Assembly (NCBI RefSeq): GCF_900142375.1
Contig: NZ_FRAR01000023.1
Span: 42,505-106,504, forward strand
DNA: 64,000 nucleotides
Reading direction: 5' to 3'
Source of the DNA: Desulforamulus aeronauticus DSM 10349
Lineage (GTDB): Bacteria; Bacillota; Desulfotomaculia; Desulfotomaculales; Desulfotomaculaceae
Position numbers and translations under genes: made by a program. Below are positions 17,500-26,226 of this stretch, piece by piece (positions within the stretch are counted from its first letter, which is position 1; every line of letters begins with the position of its first letter). The notes beneath the pieces are model-generated. The model saw nothing but the letters and a program-made list of their open reading frames with translations, was not told the origin of the DNA and did no database searches.

Positions 17500-18924
17500 T
17501 TAAAAACGGAAATAAATAAACCCTGTTGCTTGGGTTTTTACCGCTAACAGCAGTACACAAATGAGCAGCGTGTACGACATCCCCCGCAGCGGTGCCGGTA
17601 CCACCCGGTGCCACAGATCGGCTAATTTACCCTCGTTTTTGCGGCAAAAATGTTCAATTAGATGGAGTAGATACAGTCCCAAGACTAGCCCAAAGTACAT
17701 CGTGAAACCAGATAATTGACCCAGCGTAGCCGGGTTAAGCATACTTTTAGTCATAGCCACCGCCAGGGTAAGACTACCTGCCCGGAAAAACACCCACGTG
17801 ATGCAAATAATATGAAAGAATACAGCTACACAGAGTAGACGGTAGCCAAGACTCTCCCCAAGCGACTGGGGTAAAAGTCTCTTCTTAATGTCCAGGTAAA
17901 GCTTATGCCCCACCAACAGAGCTCCGTGCAACAACCCCCAGGCTACAAAGGTCCAAGCCGCCCCATGCCAGAGTCCGGAAATCCCCATGGCCAGGAATAA
18001 ATTTACATACTGCCGCAGTGTTCCCTTGCGGGAGCCACCCAAGGGGATGTAGATATAGTCCTGAATCCATTTGGAAAGAGAAATATGCCACCTTTTCCAA
18101 AATTCCGTGATATTGGCACTAACATAGGGGGTAACAAAGTTTTGCACTAACTTCACCCCAAACAAATAGCCAACGCCCACAGCCATATCACTGTAAGCAG
18201 AAAAATCAAAATACAATTGAAAGGTATACAAATAAGCCGCAGCCCAGGATTGGGCGCCATTGGTAAGGGCGGCTGGCGTAAATAACGTCTCTACATAGGC
18301 GGCAAGGTTATCGGCAATTAATAGTTTCTTACTTAAACCAAGGATAATTAAATATACCCCATATTTAAACTCAGGAAGTGAAAACCTGTGCTGCTGCACC
18401 TTTGCCAGTTGTGGTAGCAATTCCTGCCCCCGCATGATCGGCCCTGCCACCAGCTTGGCAAAAAAAGACATATACACCCAGAACAACAGGAAATTTCGGC
18501 AGGGAGAGATCCGCTGCTGTCGTACATCCACCAGGTAAGAAATGAGTTGAAAGGTGTAAAAGGAAATGCCCAGCGGTAAAATAAGTTGACTAATTAGCTG
18601 ATCAATGACTGGCCACTGAATCCCTAACAATCTCTCTACATTTTGTGTCATAAATAAGGAATATTTAAACAAGATTAGGTTGGCAATGTTCAAAACCAAG
18701 GCCAAAATAAACAGGGCTTTCCCCCTGGCAGTAGCAAATTCCCTAGCCAACCGATAGCTGATCCAGGATACTACCAGAAACAACACCAAAAATCCTGGTC
18801 CGGAAACAGCATAAAAAAGCATACTGGCAACGGCCAGCAGGGGTAACCGAAGGGACGGTAAGGCATAGTATAAAGCCACCGTCAGCAATAATAGAGTCAT
18901 AAATTCTGGAGAATTAAACAGCAT
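17500..18924 (-). CDS. MBOAT-family O-acyltransferase (module 1)
   Basis: Membrane-bound O-acyltransferase of 474 residues with about ten helices, of the AlgI/DltB/PatA type. The family hallmarks are present: FWKRWHIS (H280) and the catalytic histidine in SGLWHGAAW (H320), with the loop DYIYIPLGGSRKG between. Such proteins move acetyl groups across the membrane to an SGNH or AlgX-like partner, which acetylates an extracellular polysaccharide. The gene follows an SGNH gene by 10 bases and a GH26 gene beyond, so a glycan target is likely. It resembles the second MBOAT gene at 26227 but is clearly divergent. Confidence 0.93.
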   Translation of the reverse strand: MLFNSPEFMTLLLLTVALYYALPSLRLPLLAVASMLFYAVSGPGFLVLFLVVSWISYRLAREFATARGKALFILALVLNIANLILFKYSLFMTQNVERLLGIQWPVIDQLISQLILPLGISFYTFQLISYLVDVRQQRISPCRNFLLFWVYMSFFAKLVAGPIMRGQELLPQLAKVQQHRFSLPEFKYGVYLIILGLSKKLLIADNLAAYVETLFTPAALTNGAQSWAAAYLYTFQLYFDFSAYSDMAVGVGYLFGVKLVQNFVTPYVSANITEFWKRWHISLSKWIQDYIYIPLGGSRKGTLRQYVNLFLAMGISGLWHGAAWTFVAWGLLHGALLVGHKLYLDIKKRLLPQSLGESLGYRLLCVAVFFHIICITWVFFRAGSLTLAVAMTKSMLNPATLGQLSGFTMYFGLVLGLYLLHLIEHFCRKNEGKLADLWHRVVPAPLRGMSYTLLICVLLLAVKTQATGFIYFRF

Positions 18925-18934
18925 AACCGATCCC

Positions 18935-20008
18935 CTACTCTTTGATCTCGCGATACAGTATCTGCGCCAGTTGCTGGTACCCCGCCGGGGTCAAGTGCAC
19001 ATGGTCGGTAAAGTAAGCCTGGTCCAGATCATTTTCCAAGTTAAGAAACTTCACAGGCTTGTCCTGAAAATACGCATCAATTTTTTGCAGATTCTCCTGG
19101 TAACCCGCCTTGGTTACATTCTTTTGCATCAGCCTTTGATTGATCGGGGCCAGGAAAAAGACCACGTTTTTGCCCGCCACTTGCTCCATCACTTTATTCA
19201 GCAGCAAAATCTGCGGATTCGTAGTATCCATGACAAAGGGCTGGTCTGATAAACCCTTTTGATACTCCGGCTTGTCTAGAAGTTCTGCCAACCCTGGTTT
19301 TTCATACCAGGGGCGGGTGTCCGGTGCCTCACTGTCCCCTTGCTTCAGGACAGCTTTGGTTTGCTGCAGCACCGATAAGGTAATGTAGTCTTTATACTTC
19401 AAAATCGGGATTAACGGATAAAGCTTGGTTTCATAGAACTTCTTCATGGCTTCGTTCAGGGATTGTTGCTTAGCTTCACCCCTTTGGTTAATGGCCAGGT
19501 GATTTCTCACCAAAGCAAAGGTGGCCGGGTCTCGCTGCTTAAATTCCTGATCCAGCCAAAACACGATCGGCGGGTCGGGCTGCCGTTCCGTAAAACCCTG
19601 GTAAATGAGATTGATCACTAGATGTTCGGTGGAAATACCATGCTGCTTTAGTTTTAACAGCATGGTATAAATATCGCCCATTTGCATGGCTGGCATGGCC
19701 AGGTTGAAAACCCGTCGGGGCTGACCTTGGTCCTGTGAGATATCCTCCATATAATGGGATATGGATTGCCGGGGTCCACCGGGGCCGCTATAGGCCACGG
19801 AGTCTCCCAGCACAACAATATAATCCCTAAGACCTTCTGTCTGAATTTGCTGGCTTACAACATCTAAAACCAAATCCAGATCGGAAACCTTATTTTTAGT
19901 CACTTCATAATTGATCCGCCCGTTGTAGATTAACTCCCTTGGCAGGGCAAAGAGCAGAATCATTTGAACTGCTAGGAAAAAGAGGACTGCGTAGCTAAGA
20001 CCGCGCAC
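18935..20008 (-). CDS. Exported SGNH-hydrolase-fold protein, partner of MBOAT module 1
   Basis: Membrane-anchored extracellular protein of 357 residues. An N-terminal helix (about 5-23) is followed by an SGNH fold with the nucleophile in VVLGDSVAYSG (S70) and the late D-x-x-H in TDHVHLTPAGY. It is read with the MBOAT gene and starts at GTG 20008, 10 bases after the GH26 stop. SGNH proteins next to MBOATs act as periplasmic or extracellular acetyltransferases, or as esterases. The acetyl acceptor is unknown. A DUF1574-like identity is possible but not certain. Confidence 0.85.
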   Translation of the reverse strand: MRGLSYAVLFFLAVQMILLFALPRELIYNGRINYEVTKNKVSDLDLVLDVVSQQIQTEGLRDYIVVLGDSVAYSGPGGPRQSISHYMEDISQDQGQPRRVFNLAMPAMQMGDIYTMLLKLKQHGISTEHLVINLIYQGFTERQPDPPIVFWLDQEFKQRDPATFALVRNHLAINQRGEAKQQSLNEAMKKFYETKLYPLIPILKYKDYITLSVLQQTKAVLKQGDSEAPDTRPWYEKPGLAELLDKPEYQKGLSDQPFVMDTTNPQILLLNKVMEQVAGKNVVFFLAPINQRLMQKNVTKAGYQENLQKIDAYFQDKPVKFLNLENDLDQAYFTDHVHLTPAGYQQLAQILYREIKE

Positions 20009-20017
20009 GTTACCACC

Positions 20018-21691
20018 CTACTCTTTTTGTTTTCCATTGGCTGGTTGAGGTTCATCCTGAGGTTCTTCCTGAGATTTTACCTTAGGATATTGCTGCAGAC
20101 CTTCCTTCATCACTTTGATGATAGCTGAAGTCTGATCAATGCGGTAGGTTCTAGCTGGCATGGTGCCATCCCAGTCAATGCCATTCCACCAAATCATCAC
20201 TTTTATGTTTTTGTAGCGATGCATATTAGCAAAGGCTTCATTGATCCAGGCAAACTTATCCCCACCATAGTGATTGGAGCCAAACTCTGTAATCATAAAG
20301 GGTTTATTCGGAAACATCTCCAGATACTCTTGATACAAAGGATCGTAAATTTGCGTGAAGCCCCGCCATTTTTCACCGGGATAATAGGTACCGGTGTTAT
20401 AACCAGTGAGCCCTACAATATCCACATATTCATCCCCGGGATAATAACTCGCGGGATAATTCCATTTGAAGTCGGGAAAGGAAGTGTCATGGGGGTTCCA
20501 TATCCACAGGGCATTATCTACCCCTTGCTCCCGAAAAATCTTGTAGATATACCGCCATACTTCAACATACAAACTGGCATCCTTGGAACTGTGATAAGCC
20601 GAATAGGAACACCAATCTCCGTTCATTTCATTGTTTAGGCGAAACAGCACCGGCTTACCAAAGGCTTTAACCTCCCGTGCATAATTGGTGAGGAATTGAT
20701 CATATACCCCATTTAAGATATCGTAGGTTTTAGGGTTGTTGAAATCCTCGCCGGAGCCGATCATCTGTAAAGTAAGTTCAACAATTTTCTGATGTTGCCA
20801 GGCCTTCTCCAAGGTTTCTTTAACCGGCGCCTTGGTCAGGCTGGTGTAGTTTAGAACAAAGTCAAAGCTGTAGTTTAGTTGCTTTTCTAAATTTAGTAAA
20901 TAATCGGGCTCCAAGGGGAAAGTATATTCGTAGATACCCCAGGATTGTTGATCACCTTTAAAATATTGGGTCAATACCTCATTTGCTTCCTTAGATAAAG
21001 GAAAATTACGCGGGCTGTCTTGTTTCAAGGAATAGCTGGCTATTCCTTGTTTGGGCATCACGGTAAAGGTTTTAACCATTTGAGGCACCAGTTGATTCAA
21101 GCTTTCCAGAGAGGTGGACTTAAAAAACAGGGTGTAAATTTCCTGTTGATTAACAATGATATCTACAGTTGCATAGGCATTTTTATCATTGGCCACTCTT
21201 GTTAATTGCGGTCGTACCCACCATAATTGCTTGGTTAGTTTGCCATTAACCTTTTCCTGTTTGTTTTTAATAATCTGCACCTGATCTTTACCCGTAGTAA
21301 TGGGTCTGTTGCCATAATTAACATAGGCATCGGGTGAAATGGTTAATGGTTGGTAATAAATTTCCACCCTTGTATTGGCATCCGCCAAAGTAGTTCTTAC
21401 CGGAGAAGCAGTGACATCCACCCACATGGCAGAGGGGTATTGAATTTGATAGCCATCGGGGTAATTTTTCAGGGTATTCAGAGAGCCGTGCTCGATAATT
21501 TTGGTATCCCGCTGAAAATCCGGGGTGGTAACAACCAGGCCATCCACAATAATGGTTGGTGCTACCGCAGGCGGGGACGCTTGCGCAATCCCGGCGGCAT
21601 AACCGGGAATGACACTGACCATATACATTAGGCAAGCTAAAAACAAGATACCTAGCCCACGCCGTGATTTCCGTAGTAATTGGTTTCTCAA
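20018..21691 (-). CDS. Secreted glycoside hydrolase family 26-like protein
   Basis: Exported protein of 557 residues. After a signal peptide (about 10-35) comes a 200-residue beta-rich N-terminal region, then a (beta/alpha)8 domain. The GH26 acid/base lies in LFRLNNEMNGDW (E355) and the nucleophile in PFMITEFGSNH (E469); ALWIWNPHDTSFPD and DIVGLTGYN also fit. GH26 includes beta-mannanases and related endo-enzymes. An upstream ATG (21712) is in frame, but the SD AAGGAG lies inside that extension, 9 bases before TTG 21691, which I use. Grouped with the SGNH and MBOAT genes, it may trim or process the same acetylated glycan. Confidence 0.87.
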   Translation of the reverse strand: MRNQLLRKSRRGLGILFLACLMYMVSVIPGYAAGIAQASPPAVAPTIIVDGLVVTTPDFQRDTKIIEHGSLNTLKNYPDGYQIQYPSAMWVDVTASPVRTTLADANTRVEIYYQPLTISPDAYVNYGNRPITTGKDQVQIIKNKQEKVNGKLTKQLWWVRPQLTRVANDKNAYATVDIIVNQQEIYTLFFKSTSLESLNQLVPQMVKTFTVMPKQGIASYSLKQDSPRNFPLSKEANEVLTQYFKGDQQSWGIYEYTFPLEPDYLLNLEKQLNYSFDFVLNYTSLTKAPVKETLEKAWQHQKIVELTLQMIGSGEDFNNPKTYDILNGVYDQFLTNYAREVKAFGKPVLFRLNNEMNGDWCSYSAYHSSKDASLYVEVWRYIYKIFREQGVDNALWIWNPHDTSFPDFKWNYPASYYPGDEYVDIVGLTGYNTGTYYPGEKWRGFTQIYDPLYQEYLEMFPNKPFMITEFGSNHYGGDKFAWINEAFANMHRYKNIKVMIWWNGIDWDGTMPARTYRIDQTSAIIKVMKEGLQQYPKVKSQEEPQDEPQPANGKQKE

Positions 21692-21790
21692 AGAATAACT
21701 CTCCTTCCACATATAAACAACTTATTTAGTATAATTTTCTACACAGTTCTGTAGAATCCTGTTACTCTTTGTCAGCTTGTAGAAATTGTC

Positions 21791-21828
21791 AAAAAAGAAA
21801 GCTTCCCACCTTACGAGAAGCCTTTTAA
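21791..21828 (-). terminator. Terminator after the small membrane peptide gene
   Basis: AAAGGCTTC and GAAGCTTTC pair (one wobble) around an 11-base loop on the minus strand, followed by TTTTTT. It lies 22 bases past the stop of the putative 25-residue peptide. Confidence 0.7.
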
Positions 21829-21849
21829 AAGTAAATTTATGGCTGTTGG

Positions 21850-21927
21850 TTAGTAAAATACTAAGGCATAGGCCATTCCCGTAAAAGACAATGCCAGGAC
21901 AACCGATAAAATCAGCCTTACCAACAA
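21850..21927 (-). CDS. Putative 25-residue hydrophobic membrane peptide
   Basis: A short frame starting at TTG 21927 (or the next TTG, 21924) encodes one hydrophobic helix: residues 5-20 read LILSVVLALSFTGMAY. It has a near-perfect SD, AGGAGGTG, about 9 bases upstream, and a terminator right after it, so it looks like a complete small gene. No family is recognised. It could be a small single-pass membrane protein or a leader peptide for the GH26 operon. It lies in the 350-base gap between the transketolase and GH26 genes, which is otherwise empty. Confidence 0.5.
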   Translation of the reverse strand: MLVRLILSVVLALSFTGMAYALVFY

Positions 21928-22015
21928 AATATCCCACCTCCTAATTCGACGTTTTTCTGTGAAGTAAGTTCAACAAGATAACCTAACATCCTTCATTTTC
22001 CATATCCTACAAAGC

Positions 22016-22056
22016 CAAAAAGACCCTGGCTTAGGTATTGCATTTAGCCAGGGTCT
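22016..22056 (-). terminator. Terminator of the transketolase operon
   Basis: AGACCCTGGCT and AGCCAGGGTCT form a perfect stem, followed on the minus strand by TTTTTGG. It sits 13 bases past the transketolase stop. Confidence 0.85.
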
Positions 22057-22069
22057 CCAATTACCATCT

Positions 22070-23011
22070 TTATTTCTTTTTAGCAATAACTTTCTTAGCG
22101 GCTTCTACGATACCGGCGGAAGTAAGACCAAAGTGCTCCAACAGTTCGGCAGGTTTGCCGGATTCACCAAAGGTGTCCCGTACGCCTACCCGCTGCAGGG
22201 GAACGGCGTGATGTTCCGCTAAAGTCTCAGCCACAGCACTACCTAAACCACCAATGATGGAATGTTCTTCAGCCGTTACTACGGCACCGCACTCCCGGGC
22301 GGCTTCTACAATGGCAAAGATATCCAGAGGCTTGATGGTATGTACATCCACCACTTTAGCCTGAATTCCGACCGTAGCCAAAGCTTCGGCAGCCTCTAAA
22401 GCAGCAGAGACCATAATGCCGGTAGCCACCAGAGCCACATCACTACCCTGTCGCAGGGTTACTGCCTCCCCGGGGGTAAATTTGAAATCCTCTCCGTGAA
22501 TGGTCGGCACACCGGAACGACCCAGGCGGATATAAACAGGTCCCTGAATTTCGACAGCGGCCCGTAGGCAAGCCGCAGTTTCCACCGCGTCAGCAGGTAC
22601 AAACACCGTCATGCCCGGCAGGGCCCGCATAATGGCAATGTCTTCAATGGACTGGTGAGAGCCACCGTCTTCACCAACGGTAACACCCGCGTGGGTGGCA
22701 GCAATTTTTACGTTAAGCTTCGGATAGCAGATACTGTTGCGAATTTGTTCAAAAGCCCGTCCAGTGGCAAACATAGCAAAGGTACTGGCAAAGGGGATTT
22801 TACCCACAGTGGCAAGCCCTGCGGCGGTGGACATCAGGTTGCCTTCGGCAATACCCATATTAAAGAAACGATCGGGGTACGTTTTCATAAAATCATGGGT
22901 TTTGGTGGACTTGGATAGGTCTGCATCCAGTACCACTACATTTTTATTATCAGCTCCCAGGCGAACCAGTTCTTGTCCATAGGCCTCCCGGGTGGCAATC
23001 TTCTTGGTCAT
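22070..23011 (-). CDS. Transketolase, C-terminal subunit
   Basis: C-terminal half of a split transketolase, 313 residues. It carries the pyrimidine-binding domain (GIAEGNLMSTAAGLATVGK, with the ThDP-activating glutamate) and the C-terminal domain (VDVHTIKPLD). It pairs with the N-terminal subunit upstream to move two-carbon units between sugar phosphates. Split transketolases are common in Clostridia and archaea. SD GGAGG is present. It begins 91 bases after its partner's stop and ends in a strong terminator. Confidence 0.94.
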   Translation of the reverse strand: MTKKIATREAYGQELVRLGADNKNVVVLDADLSKSTKTHDFMKTYPDRFFNMGIAEGNLMSTAAGLATVGKIPFASTFAMFATGRAFEQIRNSICYPKLNVKIAATHAGVTVGEDGGSHQSIEDIAIMRALPGMTVFVPADAVETAACLRAAVEIQGPVYIRLGRSGVPTIHGEDFKFTPGEAVTLRQGSDVALVATGIMVSAALEAAEALATVGIQAKVVDVHTIKPLDIFAIVEAARECGAVVTAEEHSIIGGLGSAVAETLAEHHAVPLQRVGVRDTFGESGKPAELLEHFGLTSAGIVEAAKKVIAKKK

Positions 23012-23102
23012 GGTAAACCTCCTGCTTATCGGTATTTCTTAGGGGTCCTTTTGGCCGTCGGCCTGTTTGTCGAAACGATAAAACCGCTATTCTACACTAA
23101 TC

Positions 23103-23918
23103 TCACGCTAATTCAGCCAGCGCCTGCTCCACCTGCTCGGGCTTGGGGGCGTTACCATGCCAGCCAACTTGGTTTTCCATAAAGGAAACACCTTTACCCT
23201 TGACGGTTTTGGCAATAATCATGGTTGGCTTGCCTTTCGTAGCCTGGGCTTCCGCCAGGGCTTGCAGGATTTGCTTGATATCGTGGCCGTCTATTTCTAT
23301 CACATGCCAGTTGAAGGCCCGCCATTTTTCCGGTAGGGGCGCCACATTCATAACCACATCCACCGGACCGTCTATTTGCAGATTATTGTAATCCAGAAAG
23401 GCAGTAAGGTTATCTAATTTAAAATGACCGGCGGCCATGGCTGCTTCCCAGATTTGACCCTCCTGAACCTCGCCATCTCCCAGCAGGGCATAGACCCGTT
23501 GGTTTCCGCCGTCTAAACGCAAGCCTAGAGCCATCCCAATGGCCGTGGAAAAGCCCTGTCCCAAGGAGCCGGTGGACATCTCCACACCGGGCAGTTTCTT
23601 CATATCCGGGTGGCCCTGCAAACGGCTGCCTAGTTTGCGTAGGGTTTTTAGCTCCTCCACAGGAAAATAACCCTTTTCTGCCAAAGCTGCATACAACACC
23701 GGAGCGGCATGGCCCTTGGATAACACAAAGCGGTCACGTCCGGCCCAGTCTGGTTTTTCCGGGTCTAATTTCATGGTGTCAAAGTAGAGTACGCTAATCA
23801 TGTCTGCCGCCGAAAGGGAACCTCCGGGGTGTCCGGAACCGGCTTCACCCAGCATAGTAACAATATGCCGTCGAATGGCTTTGGCCCGTTCCTGTAAACT
23901 CTGAATCTTTTCGTTCAT
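23103..23918 (-). CDS. Transketolase, N-terminal subunit
   Basis: N-terminal half of the split transketolase, 271 residues. It binds the diphosphate of ThDP through [18 protein letters not shown] and the DYNNLQIDG metal-binding motif. The opening [20 protein letters not shown] is typical. It is cotranscribed with the C-terminal subunit. Both lie between two glycan-acetylation modules, which may be chance or may reflect a shared sugar-phosphate supply. Confidence 0.95.
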   Translation of the reverse strand: MNEKIQSLQERAKAIRRHIVTMLGEAGSGHPGGSLSAADMISVLYFDTMKLDPEKPDWAGRDRFVLSKGHAAPVLYAALAEKGYFPVEELKTLRKLGSRLQGHPDMKKLPGVEMSTGSLGQGFSTAIGMALGLRLDGGNQRVYALLGDGEVQEGQIWEAAMAAGHFKLDNLTAFLDYNNLQIDGPVDVVMNVAPLPEKWRAFNWHVIEIDGHDIKQILQALAEAQATKGKPTMIIAKTVKGKGVSFMENQVGWHGNAPKPEQVEQALAELA

Positions 23919-23939
23919 CCTTTTCCCTCCAGAATTAAA

Positions 23940-24797
23940 TTATTGCTTATTTTGAGGTTCTAATTCTTTAAAACCTTCCCCAAGTACTTCGTGTACATCG
24001 GCCAATATGATAAAGGCGATGGGGTCTTCTTCTCTGACAATTTTCTTTAGCCGAGTAACCTCGGAGCGTCCCACCACCGAAATGAGCACTTCTTGCTCAC
24101 TGCCGCTGTACATACCCCTGGCCTTCCAAGAGGTTGCACTGCGATCCAGTTCTTTAATAATAGCTTGGCTAATGGCATCGGCCCGTTTAGTAATAATCAT
24201 AAATGCCTTGGCCGAGCTAAAGCCTTCGATGACCAAATCAATAATCCAGGAAGCCAGAAAAATAGTAATGAGAGCGTACATCGCTAGTTCCGCCGAACGG
24301 AACACCAAGCCTGCCCATAGTACCACAATACCATCTATAATAAAAAGTAATTGACCAATATTAATCCCTACATAGGTGCGGAGGATGGCAGCCAACAGTT
24401 CCGTTCCCCCGGTGGTACTATTAAAACGAAAGACCATGCCCAACCCAATACCCATAAGGACGCCTCCGTATAAACTGGCCAACAGCAAGTCCTCGGTGAC
24501 GACCGGGATATAAGGTACCAGCAGATCTACAAAGACGGATAAAGCGACGGTGCCGAAAATCGAATTGACCGTATAACGCCAGCCCAACCGCAAGATGGAC
24601 CAGATAAATAGCGGGATGTTCAACACCAGCATGACCAGCCCCACCGGCCATTGAAACATATGATATAAAATGGTGGCAACACCACTAAGGCCACCGGCTG
24701 CTATCTTAGCAGGAACCAGGAAGGCATCCAGGGCGATGGCTGTTAAAATAACTCCAATGGTTACACCCAGATAATCCTTTAACCAACGTAAGAACAT
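23940..24797 (-). CDS. YitT family membrane protein
   Basis: Membrane protein of 285 residues with about five N-terminal helices (DUF161) and a cytoplasmic C-terminal DUF2179 domain of about 80 residues (AFMIITKRADAISQAI, IVREEDPIAFIILADVHEV). The motif FLVPAKIAAGGLSGVATILY is characteristic of YitT/YpjC proteins. Function is not established; a transport-like role is often proposed. It starts at ATG 24797 with SD AAGGG and ends 22 bases before the transketolase gene, so it may lead that operon. Confidence 0.9.
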   Translation of the reverse strand: MFLRWLKDYLGVTIGVILTAIALDAFLVPAKIAAGGLSGVATILYHMFQWPVGLVMLVLNIPLFIWSILRLGWRYTVNSIFGTVALSVFVDLLVPYIPVVTEDLLLASLYGGVLMGIGLGMVFRFNSTTGGTELLAAILRTYVGINIGQLLFIIDGIVVLWAGLVFRSAELAMYALITIFLASWIIDLVIEGFSSAKAFMIITKRADAISQAIIKELDRSATSWKARGMYSGSEQEVLISVVGRSEVTRLKKIVREEDPIAFIILADVHEVLGEGFKELEPQNKQ

Positions 24798-25008
24798 GAA
24801 TAAACCCTTTCGTTATTTTAGATTGATTAGACACAATTTATCATACCCCGAAAATTTACAGCCTATTTAGTGTTCTCTTTTAAGATGCTATTTCCTTCCA
24901 GACCAGAAAAAATCCTGTCGAAATAGGGTGCAAAGAGAGTGCTAACGGTGACAACCCGCAAACACTTCCTCTCGAATACGATCCTTCCGTTTTTTTAAGT
25001 AGGCTTTA
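24798..25008. other. Spacer between YitT and DHHW genes
   Basis: No firm feature. A minus-strand frame from TTG 24961 to 24863 (32 codons) has a fair SD (GAGAGGAAG) but no recognisable product. Another short frame continuing past the DHHW stop (around 24950-25025) reads lysine-arginine rich but has no start codon. Both may be chance. Confidence 0.3.
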
Positions 25009-26202
25009 TCATCTTTGCACCAGCTTTAGAAGAAGTTTTGGAAAATCCTCTTCTATCAAAGTATCCGTGTTGTTGATAAACAACACTTCCTGTATTTTGT
25101 TATCCCGAATTAATTGCACCACACCTTCCTTGTAATGGCGAGGATCGACAACATAGATCTCCTCATAATGCGGGATTAAAAACGGCACAAAGGCATTGCC
25201 ATAGGAGTCCTTAATCACTAAAATCTTTTTGCCATTTTTTACCTGAGTCACAATCTTGCCCAAAGGGATATCGCCGCCTAAAAAGATGCCGTATTTATTT
25301 TTGTTTTGGGCATGAGCCATTTCTAGAACCTCTCGTTGCACAGGGGTGTTGCTCCAGTATACATAATATTGATGCTCGGTAAAGGGCTGATACAATTGCA
25401 GTGTATCCGGTTTTTTTTCAAGATTCTTGTTTAAGGTTAGGGTATGCAGGGAGCCAAGAAAGGGAGCCAGTTCCTGAACGGCATATTTTTCCAAGGGAAC
25501 AGCCTTGTCTCCGGTGGCCTTCATCAGCGCAGTATAGGCACGATAAGCACCCAGGGCTGTCCAGTGGTGGTCCGTTCTAAAGTACAGGTATTCTCCCCAA
25601 CTCTCTTTTAGGGTGGCATAGGCATCCACCGGCGTTACCCGGTGCAACCGCTTATTTACGAAATCAATGCTGTTCTTTTCCGGGGCCGATACCTCTTTGC
25701 TCTTCTTATTAGCCACAAATTCAATTTGCGTGGGGGCAATTAACGAATATATCTTGACCCCGTCTGATAGTCGTTCTTGCAAATTGTTGATGGCAGTGGC
25801 ATAAAGCCCTAAGGCCTGTGGATTAAAGTAATGAATATACATGGCCCGATCCTTGAGCAGGAGGATACTCCCTGTCTTGCCTGGTTCCCCGGCAGCAAAA
25901 TTCGCTCCGGTATGGTCTACAATGGTAGCTTGATCTTCCCTGGAAAAGCCACGTAACTCTTTAATATCCCGGCTAAGGTTGACAAAGTTCTCCCGAAAAA
26001 TAAAGGTGTCGGCAAAATATTCTTCAAACTCTTTACAATAATCCCCGGCAAATAATTTTTCCGTGGTCAGCTTCGGTCTTTCTTTTAACGCTCTGTTCTC
26101 CAGTTGGGAAATGGTTGGCTTGTCACTGATTACGTTCAAAAATCCTAAACAAAACAGAGTAGCTAAAAACAACACAATATTAGCGTACAGCACCTTTTTC
26201 AT
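25009..26202 (-). CDS. DHHW family exported protein (AlgJ/AlgX-like), partner of MBOAT module 2
   Basis: Exported or membrane-anchored protein of 397 residues. It has an N-terminal helix (4-25) followed by the DHHW family hallmark YFRTDHHWTALGAY (DHHW at 211-214) and a late GDxxLG-like, LVIKDSYGNAFVPF block holding the candidate serine. DHHW proteins are related to AlgJ/AlgX and pair with MBOATs to O-acetylate extracellular polysaccharide. It is 24 bases downstream of the second MBOAT gene. It differs from the SGNH protein of module 1, so the two modules use different acetyl-acceptor enzymes. Confidence 0.9.
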   Translation of the reverse strand: MKKVLYANIVLFLATLFCLGFLNVISDKPTISQLENRALKERPKLTTEKLFAGDYCKEFEEYFADTFIFRENFVNLSRDIKELRGFSREDQATIVDHTGANFAAGEPGKTGSILLLKDRAMYIHYFNPQALGLYATAINNLQERLSDGVKIYSLIAPTQIEFVANKKSKEVSAPEKNSIDFVNKRLHRVTPVDAYATLKESWGEYLYFRTDHHWTALGAYRAYTALMKATGDKAVPLEKYAVQELAPFLGSLHTLTLNKNLEKKPDTLQLYQPFTEHQYYVYWSNTPVQREVLEMAHAQNKNKYGIFLGGDIPLGKIVTQVKNGKKILVIKDSYGNAFVPFLIPHYEEIYVVDPRHYKEGVVQLIRDNKIQEVLFINNTDTLIEEDFPKLLLKLVQR

Positions 26203-26226
26203 CTCTTATTCACCTATCTTATGTAC

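Noticed and set aside
21722..21937. A 71-codon minus-strand frame across the small-peptide region
   Set aside because: It is in another frame, has no SD and runs through the terminator. The 25-codon TTG frame with AGGAGGTG is preferred.
24940..25030. A short lysine-arginine rich frame past the DHHW stop
   Set aside because: No start codon follows the preceding in-frame stop, so it cannot be a complete gene.
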